Of a stretch of DNA of 64,000 nucleotides, positions 36,459 through 44,343 are shown piece by piece. The DNA is from Clostridia bacterium (GTDB lineage: Bacteria > Bacillota > TC1 > UBA5767): assembly GCA_016887505.1 (NCBI GenBank), contig CP069393.1, positions 2,499,014-2,563,013 of the forward strand, given 5' to 3'. The notes below the pieces were generated by a model that ran no database searches, was not told the origin of the DNA, and saw nothing but the letters and a program-made list of their open reading frames with translations. How positions within the stretch are numbered: position 1 is the stretch's first letter; the number at the start of each line of letters is the position of its first letter. Made by a program: the position numbers and the translations under genes.

Positions 36459-36626
36459 TTGAAAAAGAAACTTGTTATTGAACTCATTGTTTACATTGTC
36501 ATCGTTGTTATTGGTATTATCATGCTATTCATGTATGAACCAGAGGAAGTGGATATTGTACTGCCAAAAGATTTTCAGATTGAGCAGAAGGGAGGTGTAA
36601 ATGATGCTTTTGTACCTATCGAGTAA
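36459..36626 (+). CDS. Small single-span membrane protein (55 aa)
   Basis: 55 residues from TTG 36459, below usual length cut-offs. The purine-rich GGAGGAAGG at 36438-36446 is about 12 bases upstream. It encodes MKKKLVIELIVYIVIVVIG and then LFMYEPEEVDIVLPKDF, one membrane helix and a short acidic tail. It fills the gap after virB4 and overlaps the next gene by about 23 bases, as expected of a real operon gene. The function is unknown. Confidence 0.65.
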   Translation: MKKKLVIELIVYIVIVVIGIIMLFMYEPEEVDIVLPKDFQIEQKGGVNDAFVPIE

Positions 36627-37632
36627 TGACCATATCAATTTGCTAGATTTTCTTAATGATGAACACGGTATCATCATTAAGAAATTATCTGGGACTTTTT
36701 CACTTAGACAGTTTGTCCTTGGCGATCTTAGAAGTCTTAATCACTTTCAGTATATGGTTATAGATCTTAATGCCATTAAAGATTCAGAAAGTGACATATT
36801 GGAAGCGGTGAATGCTTATAAAAAGATGTTCGCTTCAAGGTTGATATTTTATATTGAAGATATGAAAGCGCATCATGACCTAGTCTATAAGCTTATTGAA
36901 AATGGAGTTTTCAATATTGTTACAGTAAATGAAATCGAAGCCATAAAAGAAGAATTTCTTAAATCTGTAAGTGATTTAGGGATAAGTAAAAGAGATATTA
37001 TGCAAAAGCTTGCGCCTGATGATTTTTCTTTTAAAACATCTGTTGAAGCATATAGATTCTCAAAGAAAGAGATAAAGATAGCTGTCACGGGGGTGCAGCA
37101 CAGAGTGGGTACAACCACCATGGCAATTAATCTTGCCAATTACTTATCAAGTATAGGTGCTAAGGTTTGTTATGTAGAAGCAAACGAGCATGATCATTTG
37201 AGTAAATTACCGACATTTTATCAGGGGATGACAGCGAACGAGGATGTCATCCTATACAATGGCGTAAAATACCTTTCGCTTCATTCTGAGTGTCATGATG
37301 AATTTGATTTCATTATCTATGACATGGGGGTGATTGATAATAGAATTATCAGCGCTATTAGAAAAAACTGTGATGTTGCAATTCTTTGTGCAACAGGCAA
37401 ACCTTATGAAATGAATGGCATTGAAAAGCATAAAAACCTTTTAGATAAGACATTAGTTAATACTGTATTTTCTTTTGTAGCAGAATCAGATCAACATAAT
37501 TATTTAAAACTTCATAAGGATATTCATTTTTCAAATTACACACCCAATTATTTTGATGGGGAAGTAAATGAAGTCATATGGACAACAGTCATTAAACCAT
37601 TTATTAAAAAATCGGAGGTCAAGTATGAATAG
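36604..37632 (+). CDS. ParA/TadZ-like protein with degenerate P-loop
   Basis: 342 residues from ATG 36604 (36601 possible; GGAGGT at 36591-36596). An N-terminal receiver-like domain of about 150 residues precedes a MinD/ParA-type domain: TGVQHRVGTTTMAINLANYL (about 162-181) aligns with the P-loop but lacks the signature Lys (VGTTT instead of GKTT). DFIIYDMG follows as the Walker B position. It resembles the CpaE/TadZ family with a pseudo-ATPase centre. It overlaps the wHTH gene by 8 bases. Confidence 0.75.
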   Translation: MLLYLSSNDHINLLDFLNDEHGIIIKKLSGTFSLRQFVLGDLRSLNHFQYMVIDLNAIKDSESDILEAVNAYKKMFASRLIFYIEDMKAHHDLVYKLIENGVFNIVTVNEIEAIKEEFLKSVSDLGISKRDIMQKLAPDDFSFKTSVEAYRFSKKEIKIAVTGVQHRVGTTTMAINLANYLSSIGAKVCYVEANEHDHLSKLPTFYQGMTANEDVILYNGVKYLSLHSECHDEFDFIIYDMGVIDNRIISAIRKNCDVAILCATGKPYEMNGIEKHKNLLDKTLVNTVFSFVAESDQHNYLKLHKDIHFSNYTPNYFDGEVNEVIWTTVIKPFIKKSEVKYE

Positions 37633-38101
37633 CAAAAGTCTTTTAATAGAGAGCGTTTATTCCTTGGAATTAACCCAAAGAGCAACACTAGTTGCTTTTT
37701 ATCTCATCAATCGTGCTGATTGCCAGGGAACTTGCTTTCCTGGGGTTAAAACGATTGCTAAGGAATGTAATATCAGTACCAGGACTGTACAAAGAGCATT
37801 GAATGATCTTGAAGAAGCAGGTTTTCTTGTACGTGAAAGTCGCTTTCACGTACAAGGAGGTCAACGGTCCAATCTATATTATCTGCAGGTCTTAGAAGAT
37901 GAGCAGGTTGATACACGGCAAGTTGAGGATCAGAGGAACAAGGATAATAATGTTATTGATGTTTCAAATGCGGAGCCTAATAATTTGAATTGGAACAATT
38001 CATATCAGGCTTCAATATGTATAGATTTACCAGCAATAGACTTTAAAGAAATACTAAAAGAATGTGTGTCACGGTCCCCCTGTCACGATGGCATACCTTG
38101 A
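37625..38101 (+). CDS. Winged helix-turn-helix protein (HTH_36 type)
   Basis: 158 residues from ATG 37625 with CGGAGGTC upstream. The N-terminal half is a HTH_36-type domain (LTQRATLVAFYLINRADCQG, then TIAKECNISTRTVQRALNDL). This design occurs in replication-initiator and regulator proteins of plasmids and ICEs. The wing is encoded by a perfect 14-bp inverted repeat (37826-37856). It is the last gene of the transfer block; the next 230 bases hold only regulatory sequence. Replication versus regulation cannot be decided. Confidence 0.8.
   Translation: MNSKSLLIESVYSLELTQRATLVAFYLINRADCQGTCFPGVKTIAKECNISTRTVQRALNDLEEAGFLVRESRFHVQGGQRSNLYYLQVLEDEQVDTRQVEDQRNKDNNVIDVSNAEPNNLNWNNSYQASICIDLPAIDFKEILKECVSRSPCHDGIP
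37826..37856. repeat. Perfect inverted repeat inside the wHTH gene
   Basis: Arms CTTGTACGTGAAAG (37826-37839) and CTTTCACGTACAAG (37843-37856) pair perfectly over 14 bp around the loop TCG. It is read in frame as LVRESRFHVQ. No T-run follows. A perfect 14-bp stem in coding sequence is not expected by chance. Confidence 0.85.
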
Positions 38102-38227
38102 ACTTTTCACTCTAATATATTGGGTTATTGATAAAAAGCAAGTATTAAATGCATGCTATGAGATTTTTAGATGGTTAATGAATCAGATGAAATCATGGTA
38201 TTATTTTTGAGATGTTGAACGATTCTG

Positions 38228-38256
38228 TTGATTGTTTAAAAGTTATCTAGTATAAT
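38228..38256 (+). promoter_or_regulatory. Sigma-A promoter upstream of the BREX locus
   Basis: TTGATT (38228-38233), 17-base spacer, TATAAT (38251-38256). It lies in the 234-base gap between the transfer block and the XRE gene, where I see no gene. It is the likely promoter for the xre gene and possibly for brxABC and later genes. Confidence 0.75.
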
Positions 38257-38335
38257 AAATTTATGTTTGTATTTGTATTTCAACTGCTTGTATTAAACTA
38301 TTGTAGAAGGTGAAAATTTGTGAAGAGGTGCTATT

Positions 38336-38545
38336 ATGAATGTAAGTTATAAAAAGTTGTGGAAGCTGATTATTGATAAGGAAATGACTAATGTTGAGGT
38401 CAGAAAAGCCACAGGTATTAGTCCTGCTACTTTCACAAAGCTAAAGAAGAATGAAGTTGTATCTCTGGATATTTTATTGAAGTTATGCAAGTATTTGGAA
38501 TGTGATATCGGTGATATTGTTGAAGTAATAAGAGATGCAAATTAG
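38336..38545 (+). CDS. Small XRE-family regulator upstream of BREX
   Basis: 69 residues, ATG 38336 with AAGAGGTG upstream. Almost the whole protein is one Cro/C1-type helix-turn-helix (KLWKLIIDKEMTNVEVRKAT, ISPATFTKLKKNE, LLKLCKYLECDIGDIVEV), of the compact HTH_26 kind. It is the first gene after the promoter at 38228 and lies immediately before brxA, so it probably controls the BREX genes. It is much smaller than the WYL-domain BrxR regulators known from other BREX loci. An 11-bp palindrome directly after the gene may be its operator. Confidence 0.88.
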   Translation: MNVSYKKLWKLIIDKEMTNVEVRKATGISPATFTKLKKNEVVSLDILLKLCKYLECDIGDIVEVIRDAN

Positions 38546-38569
38546 TGTCCGATATATGGGACACTAATT
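38540..38569. promoter_or_regulatory. Palindrome between xre and brxA
   Basis: AATTAGTGTCC (38540-38550) and GGACACTAATT (38559-38569), perfect over 11 bp around GATATATG. It spans the xre stop codon and lacks a T-run; it may be an operator for the XRE protein or a read-through controlling hairpin. Confidence 0.7.
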
Positions 38570-38606
38570 GTGCTAGAATTAAATGGTACGTGCTGGAGGA
38601 AGGTAT

Positions 38607-39203
38607 ATGGAGAAATATAGTTCGGGACTTGTCTCAGAATCATTTTGGTTTGTTGAATTCAAACAATTCATAAAACTAAGAGTTGAAGGAAAGTCTTGGG
38701 ATGAAATAAAAGAATTATGTCTAAAGGATAATCTATTAGGGATTTCTAAAGAGTATCGCGCAAAGCGTATCTTTGGTTATTTAAAAAATAGAGCGCAGGT
38801 ATTAGAGGAAGATCTATTGGACTTGTTCTTAATAAGTGATTTGGCAACACAGAAGATTATTACACTAATTGCGATTGCTAAGGGGAACAGATTGTTTAAC
38901 GAATTCCTATATGAAGAATATAGGGAAAAATCGATATTAGGTATTGAAGAACTTACAGCAAGTGATATAAATATATTTTTCAATAAAAAACAAGACCAGA
39001 GTGAAGACATTGCAAACTGGACAGATGTAACCTTAAAGAGGCTTCGTAGTTCATATATGAATTTTTTAACGGATGCAGGTTTGCTGACTGTAGTAGATGG
39101 AAAACGAATCATTACCCCGCCCATTTTAGATATTGCATTAGAGAATTATCTAATGGATAAAGGTGAAATGTATATTGCAAGAGCTGTTAGGGGGGTGAGT
39201 TAA
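38607..39203 (+). CDS. brxA: BrxA (DUF1819) BREX protein
   Basis: 198 residues from ATG 38607, with GGAGGAAGG at 38595-38603. It is the first BREX gene. BrxA proteins are small DNA-binding-like helical proteins (DUF1819), and the order brxA-brxB-brxC-pglX-pglZ-brxL defines type 1 BREX. The segments SFWFVEFKQFIKLRVEGKSW and SYMNFLTDAGLL are as expected of the family, and the size fits. No function beyond BREX membership can be read. It is followed with no gap by brxB. Confidence 0.88.
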   Translation: MEKYSSGLVSESFWFVEFKQFIKLRVEGKSWDEIKELCLKDNLLGISKEYRAKRIFGYLKNRAQVLEEDLLDLFLISDLATQKIITLIAIAKGNRLFNEFLYEEYREKSILGIEELTASDINIFFNKKQDQSEDIANWTDVTLKRLRSSYMNFLTDAGLLTVVDGKRIITPPILDIALENYLMDKGEMYIARAVRGVS

Positions 39204-39788
39204 ATGCATAGGTTAGAAGCGAGACTAAATCTGTTAGAAGAAAAGATCAAGCAGCCTAACTTTAGACAAAACAAAGGACTTGGGAATGAGGTTGGTTATT
39301 ATGTGTTTGATTACCATGCTGAACAAGAACTTATTGTAAGAGAACGAGTAGGATATCTAAAAAACAAATATGATTATAGTATACATGATTTCAAAATAGT
39401 TGTTTTTGATCTTTACGATATAATTATTGATTTATTGATACAAGAAGGTTTTTTAGAGATCTGTGAAGAGTTTGAAAAGACGAAGGGACTCAAAGAAATA
39501 ACGAGAGCAGTGAATGAAATGCTTCGTATGGAAGAGGATAACCAAAGCAATGAAGTATTAGCTCATATTAAAAATAATACGCCTAAAGATGCAATTGTTT
39601 TTTTAACGGGTGTAGGAAAGTGTTTCCCGATTTTGAGATCGCATAAAATATTGAACAACCTGCACCAGTTTGTTGATGATGTGCCGGTGGTCATGTTCTT
39701 TCCGGGGAAGTATGATGGGCAGTCACTGATGCTTTTTTCTGAAATTAAAGACGATAACTACTATAGAGCTTTTAAGATTGTAGATTGA
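39204..39788 (+). CDS. brxB: BrxB (DUF1788) BREX protein
   Basis: 194 residues, ATG 39204 with GGGGGTGAG upstream, directly abutting brxA. It contains FLTGVGKCFPILRSHKILNN and VVMFFPGKYDGQSLMLF, the C-terminal core of DUF1788. Its molecular role in BREX is not known. Length and order are standard. brxC begins 13 bases after its stop. Confidence 0.9.
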   Translation: MHRLEARLNLLEEKIKQPNFRQNKGLGNEVGYYVFDYHAEQELIVRERVGYLKNKYDYSIHDFKIVVFDLYDIIIDLLIQEGFLEICEEFEKTKGLKEITRAVNEMLRMEEDNQSNEVLAHIKNNTPKDAIVFLTGVGKCFPILRSHKILNNLHQFVDDVPVVMFFPGKYDGQSLMLFSEIKDDNYYRAFKIVD

Positions 39789-39801
39789 GAGGTTGAGTAA
39801 A

Positions 39802-42800
39802 ATGATTGTAAAAAATATGTTTGCAAAAGACATTGATAGGGATATTAAAGGCGTTATTAAAGTCGGTCAAGGTGATGATGAAAATGTAAAACAGGAACTT
39901 GAAGAATATGTTGTAACACGAGAGTTGCAGAAGCATTTTTCTGACTTCTTTTCCAGTTATAAAAAGGGTATTGTGGGGAACACAGATAAAATGGGAGTAT
40001 GGATTTCCGGCTTCTTTGGAAGTGGTAAATCTCACTTTTTAAAAATTCTGTCATACTTATTAGAAAATCGTGTTGTCGATGGTAAATCTGCTATTGATTA
40101 TTTTATTGATGATAAAAAAATCAAAGATGAAATGGTTTTAGCTGATATGAAATTAGCAGGGAACACATCTAATGATGTGATTTTGTTTAATATTGATTCT
40201 AAAAGTGGCATGGGAGACACTCAGAATAATAAAGAAGCGATTCTTTCAGTTTTTCTAAAAGTTTTTAATCAACATCTAGGCTATTATGGTGCTAATCCGT
40301 TTCTAGCTGATTTAGAGAGACATCTATCAGATGAAGGCAAATACGAAAGCTTCAAGCAAACCTTTGCTGAAATCAGAGGTAAAGAGTGGGTTGATTCTAG
40401 ACACCAATTTAGATTCATTCAAGATCATGTATGTAAGTCTTTGGTGCAAATTGACTATATGAGTATGGAAGCAGCAAAAAATTGGTGTGAAAGCTCAACT
40501 GGTGTTTATAATATTGACGTTACCACATTTGCTAATATGGTAAAAGAATACATTGATAAAAAAGGGAATAATCATCATGTGGTTTTTCTCGTTGACGAAA
40601 TTGGTCAATATATAGGTGAAGACTCTAAATTAATGCTAAATCTTCAAACAGTGACAGAAGATTTAGGTTCAGCTTGTGGAGGCAAGGCGTGGGTAGCTGT
40701 TACAAGTCAACAAGACATAGACAGTATCACAAAGACTAAAGGTAATGATTTTTCAAAAATCCAAGGTCGTTTTGATACAAGACTTTCCCTATCATCTGCA
40801 AATGTGGATGAAGTTATTAGAAAAAGAATACTTGAAAAATCAGAAACAGGCAGACAAACATTAGGATTACTTTATGACGAGAAAGATACGATTATAAAGA
40901 ATCTTATTCTATTTAATGATGGCATCGAGAAGAAGTTATACTCAGACAGAGGTAATTTCGCTGCAATTTATCCATTTGTTCCATATCAGTTTAACTTGCT
41001 TGCCAGCGTCTTAACATCTATTAGAACTCATGGTGCCAGCGGTAAACATTTGGCAGAAGGGGAGCGTTCTATGCTTGCCCTCTTTAAAGAATCTGCTATG
41101 AAAATAATGGAAAAATCTGAAGGTGCAATCGTACCCTTTAATCTTTTTTACGATGCACTTGAACAATTTTTGGATCACAGCCATAAGGGTGTGATTATTC
41201 GTGCTTATGATAATGATTACTTGAATCCTGAAAAAGCAGATGATTGTTTTGATGTCAATGTATTAAAAACACTCTTTATGATTAAGTACGTTAAAGAGAT
41301 TGTTGCAAACATAGAAAATATAACCAGTTTAATGGTTTCTAATATAGATGATGATAGAATCGCTCTTAAAGACAAGGTTGAACAAGCCTTAAAGCGACTA
41401 ACACGACAAACATTAATTCAAAAAACAGGAGATATTTATGTTTTTCTTACAGATGAAGAACAGGAAATAAACAGAGAAATAGAAAGTCAGAATGTAGAAA
41501 TATCAGAAGTTATTGGCAAAGTCTCTGAACTGATTTTTGATGGTGTGTATGAGAATAAAAACTATCGTTATCCTGCTTTTAATGGACGCTATACGTTTGG
41601 CTTCAATCAGGTTGTAGATGATCGTCCTTATAAAGCAAATCAAAATTTTGATATAACTTTAAAAGTATTAACGCCTAATTACGATTCAGGCATGGATGAA
41701 ACAACCCTTCGAATGATGAGTGGACAAAACAGATATGTCATTGTTGCACTCCCAGACGATAAGGCTTTTATTGATGAAATTCGTTCAGCATTAAAGATTG
41801 AAAAGTATTTGAGATTAAATTCTTCAAATATAGTGACTAAGTATGAGCAAATTAAAGAAGCAAAACGAATTGAAATGCGAGAAAGAAATTCAAACGCTCG
41901 TATTTTCCTTGAAGAATCACTAAAGAGTGCGGATATATATGCCAATGGAGATATGATTCAGAGTAATTCTAAGGATATTTCTTCACGTATTAATGATGCC
42001 CTCGGGAAGTTGGTTAATACAGTTTACCATAAAATCTCGTATATTAATGCGCCTATGAATGAAACCCACGTCAAAGCCATACTGAAAGGTACAAACAATA
42101 GCCAGATCTCATTAGAAGGTGTAGATCAATTACCAAACAAACTTGCACTTAATGATGTATTAGATTTTGTTAGCTTAAATACACAAAGACATGCTAAAAC
42201 ATCTATGAAGTCAATAATGGAGCGCTTTACTAAGGCACCATATGGATTTGTTGAGGATGATGTACAATGGCTAGTGGCTAAGTTATTTAAAGATGGTGAT
42301 ATTGCCTTTTTCGTGAATAATGAAGTGGTAACTTTATTAACAAAATCAGAAGATGAAATATTCCGTTACTTGAGTCGTAAAGAATACCTTGAAAAATTAT
42401 TGACTGAAAAAAGACAAAAGGCAAATGATAAGCAGAAAAAGGCTGTCAGAGAAGTCATGAAAGAGCTATTTAATATCACACCAGTGAGTGATGAAGATGA
42501 TTCCATATTAAAGAGCTTCCAACAGTATGCAGAAAACTTAAAAAATGACTTAGAAAAACTAGAAATACATTATAAAAACGAGCCAAGTTATCCGGGCAAA
42601 AATATTGTAAAGGACGGGAAAAGCTTATTAATCAATTTGTTGGAAATCAAATATTCAGCAGAATTTTTCAAGACTGTTGATGAAAAGCTTGAAGATTTAC
42701 TGGATTTTGCAGAAGATTATGAACCGGTTAAAGCTTTCTTTAATGGTGAACAAATTGAGATTTGGAATAGAAGTCTACGCTTGATGAACATATATGATGA

Positions 42801-43443
42801 TAGTAAGACATTTATTGTTAATCGTGATATAGAAATGACAGTGAATGAAATCAATTCAATCATGAAAAAATCTTCTCCATATAGTGATATTAGAAGAATT
42901 CCGGAACTATTAGAGCGTTATATGGATTTGTATAATACCATGCTAGACGAAATGGAAAAGCCTGTGTCAGCTGCGATTAAAGATGCCAGGGCACGTGTAA
43001 TTAACGAGCTTGAGGGCAAAGAATGTAAAGAAAAATTAGAAAAAGTCATTAATCAACGGTTTGCAGAGATTCAAGAGAAAGCTGAAACATGTAATAATGT
43101 TGCTGTTTTACAAAATATAAAAGTTGAAGCTGATGCATTAAAAGTTCGAATGTTAAATGATATTAATGCTGAAGAAGCACGTATTATTGCTTCAAAACAG
43201 AAGCCGGCAAGTCAAGAAGTTGGATCTAATCAGGGTACTGGGCCTAATCAAGTCAAGGAAGAGAAGGAAGCATTTCCTAAAGTTAAAATGAAACAGCAAA
43301 GAACGGTAAGTATTAAATCAATTAATTCAGAAGCTACATGGAGAATTGAATCAGAAGCAGATGTGGAACGATATATTGAAGCGCTAAAGACAAAGCTTAA
43401 ACAGCACGTAAAGGAAGATTTAATTCTGAACGTAGAATTTTAA
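39802..43443 (+). CDS. brxC: BrxC P-loop ATPase of BREX
   Basis: 1213 residues from ATG 39802 (TTG 39793 in frame) with GAGAGG upstream. A large ATPase: Walker A WISGFFGSGKSHFLKIL (about 68-84) and the acidic VVFLVDEIGQYIG (about 255). The middle and C-terminus are helical, with a lysine-rich end (about 1120-1180). BrxC is essential for BREX defence and host methylation in studied systems. Length is typical of the family (about 1200). Confidence 0.93.
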   Translation: MIVKNMFAKDIDRDIKGVIKVGQGDDENVKQELEEYVVTRELQKHFSDFFSSYKKGIVGNTDKMGVWISGFFGSGKSHFLKILSYLLENRVVDGKSAIDYFIDDKKIKDEMVLADMKLAGNTSNDVILFNIDSKSGMGDTQNNKEAILSVFLKVFNQHLGYYGANPFLADLERHLSDEGKYESFKQTFAEIRGKEWVDSRHQFRFIQDHVCKSLVQIDYMSMEAAKNWCESSTGVYNIDVTTFANMVKEYIDKKGNNHHVVFLVDEIGQYIGEDSKLMLNLQTVTEDLGSACGGKAWVAVTSQQDIDSITKTKGNDFSKIQGRFDTRLSLSSANVDEVIRKRILEKSETGRQTLGLLYDEKDTIIKNLILFNDGIEKKLYSDRGNFAAIYPFVPYQFNLLASVLTSIRTHGASGKHLAEGERSMLALFKESAMKIMEKSEGAIVPFNLFYDALEQFLDHSHKGVIIRAYDNDYLNPEKADDCFDVNVLKTLFMIKYVKEIVANIENITSLMVSNIDDDRIALKDKVEQALKRLTRQTLIQKTGDIYVFLTDEEQEINREIESQNVEISEVIGKVSELIFDGVYENKNYRYPAFNGRYTFGFNQVVDDRPYKANQNFDITLKVLTPNYDSGMDETTLRMMSGQNRYVIVALPDDKAFIDEIRSALKIEKYLRLNSSNIVTKYEQIKEAKRIEMRERNSNARIFLEESLKSADIYANGDMIQSNSKDISSRINDALGKLVNTVYHKISYINAPMNETHVKAILKGTNNSQISLEGVDQLPNKLALNDVLDFVSLNTQRHAKTSMKSIMERFTKAPYGFVEDDVQWLVAKLFKDGDIAFFVNNEVVTLLTKSEDEIFRYLSRKEYLEKLLTEKRQKANDKQKKAVREVMKELFNITPVSDEDDSILKSFQQYAENLKNDLEKLEIHYKNEPSYPGKNIVKDGKSLLINLLEIKYSAEFFKTVDEKLEDLLDFAEDYEPVKAFFNGEQIEIWNRSLRLMNIYDDSKTFIVNRDIEMTVNEINSIMKKSSPYSDIRRIPELLERYMDLYNTMLDEMEKPVSAAIKDARARVINELEGKECKEKLEKVINQRFAEIQEKAETCNNVAVLQNIKVEADALKVRMLNDINAEEARIIASKQKPASQEVGSNQGTGPNQVKEEKEAFPKVKMKQQRTVSIKSINSEATWRIESEADVERYIEALKTKLKQHVKEDLILNVEF

Positions 43444-43458
43444 CGGAGGGTGCATCTA

Positions 43459-44328
43459 ATGAGTAAGATTGGTATTATAGAAAGTTATATAGAGAGTTGC
43501 GCCGAGGAACATACAATGGCTTCTGCTAAAAAATTGGTGAATGATATTTTAGGTGTGTTTTCAAATGATATTGACGGATTAACTTCAAATTTGGATATGT
43601 ATGATTATAGCCATATGAGCGGTACAACAACTGTAGATTATATTGGAGATGTATCATTACTTAAAAGAAAACTTGAATTTTACAAGGCATCTTTGATTGA
43701 AACAGAAAAGAAGAATGACCCTCTTTGGGAATTTAAGCAAATGTTTGAACAAGATCTGAAAAATCTACGATCTGCAAAGTTGGATATAAATAATAGTGAG
43801 ACGCCTGAAATTTCTAAACAACAGCTTTATAAGGAAATAACGGCTAAATATCACTATATTATACCGAACCTTGGGTCAGGTTTATATCAGTATTATGTTG
43901 AACAAGAATTTTATGATGAAGTTTCAGATGACTCATTAAGACATAATTTAGAACAAATTTATCATAAATTAACCTCGTTTAAAACGGTAGGGTTCCCAGG
44001 AGTAATCAAAGAAGCATCTACTCCATCCCATCAAGTTGTTATCAGTAACAATAATAATGCAAATGCCAGTGCAACGGTTACAATATCAATTTCGAATACG
44101 ATTGAATTAATAAACCAGTTACCATCTGATGTATTATCTGATAAAGAAAAAGAAGAATTAGAAGAAAAATTGTCAGCGATTGAAGTTGCGAAAACAAGTG
44201 GGAACAAAGAAAAGTTAATGGGCAAAGTCGGTAATGTTCTCAAGTATATTGCTGACAAAAGTATCGAAGTAGGTATTGCAGCACTGCCTTATCTAGGTGA
44301 AATATCAGAATTTATTAAATCAATGTAG
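43459..44328 (+). CDS. Unknown extra gene inside the BREX operon
   Basis: 289 residues from ATG 43459 with GGAGGG at 43445-43450; brxC ends 15 bases before it and pglX starts 15 bases after. The first 190 residues are helical, mixed charge. Then comes a linker rich in Asn (VVISNNNNANASATVTISIS) and a C-terminal helical part ending IEVGIAALPYLGEISEFIK, a hydrophobic, possibly membrane-active stretch. It matches no core BREX family I know. Such inserted genes between brxC and pglX are often accessory defence or toxin-like genes; that is inference. Confidence 0.78.
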   Translation: MSKIGIIESYIESCAEEHTMASAKKLVNDILGVFSNDIDGLTSNLDMYDYSHMSGTTTVDYIGDVSLLKRKLEFYKASLIETEKKNDPLWEFKQMFEQDLKNLRSAKLDINNSETPEISKQQLYKEITAKYHYIIPNLGSGLYQYYVEQEFYDEVSDDSLRHNLEQIYHKLTSFKTVGFPGVIKEASTPSHQVVISNNNNANASATVTISISNTIELINQLPSDVLSDKEKEELEEKLSAIEVAKTSGNKEKLMGKVGNVLKYIADKSIEVGIAALPYLGEISEFIKSM

Positions 44329-44343
44329 TTTAGGAGGCACACG

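Noticed and set aside
38067..38087. Direct repeat TGTCACG at the end of the wHTH gene
   Set aside because: Only two copies of 7 bases, 14 apart, inside coding sequence; too little to claim a site.
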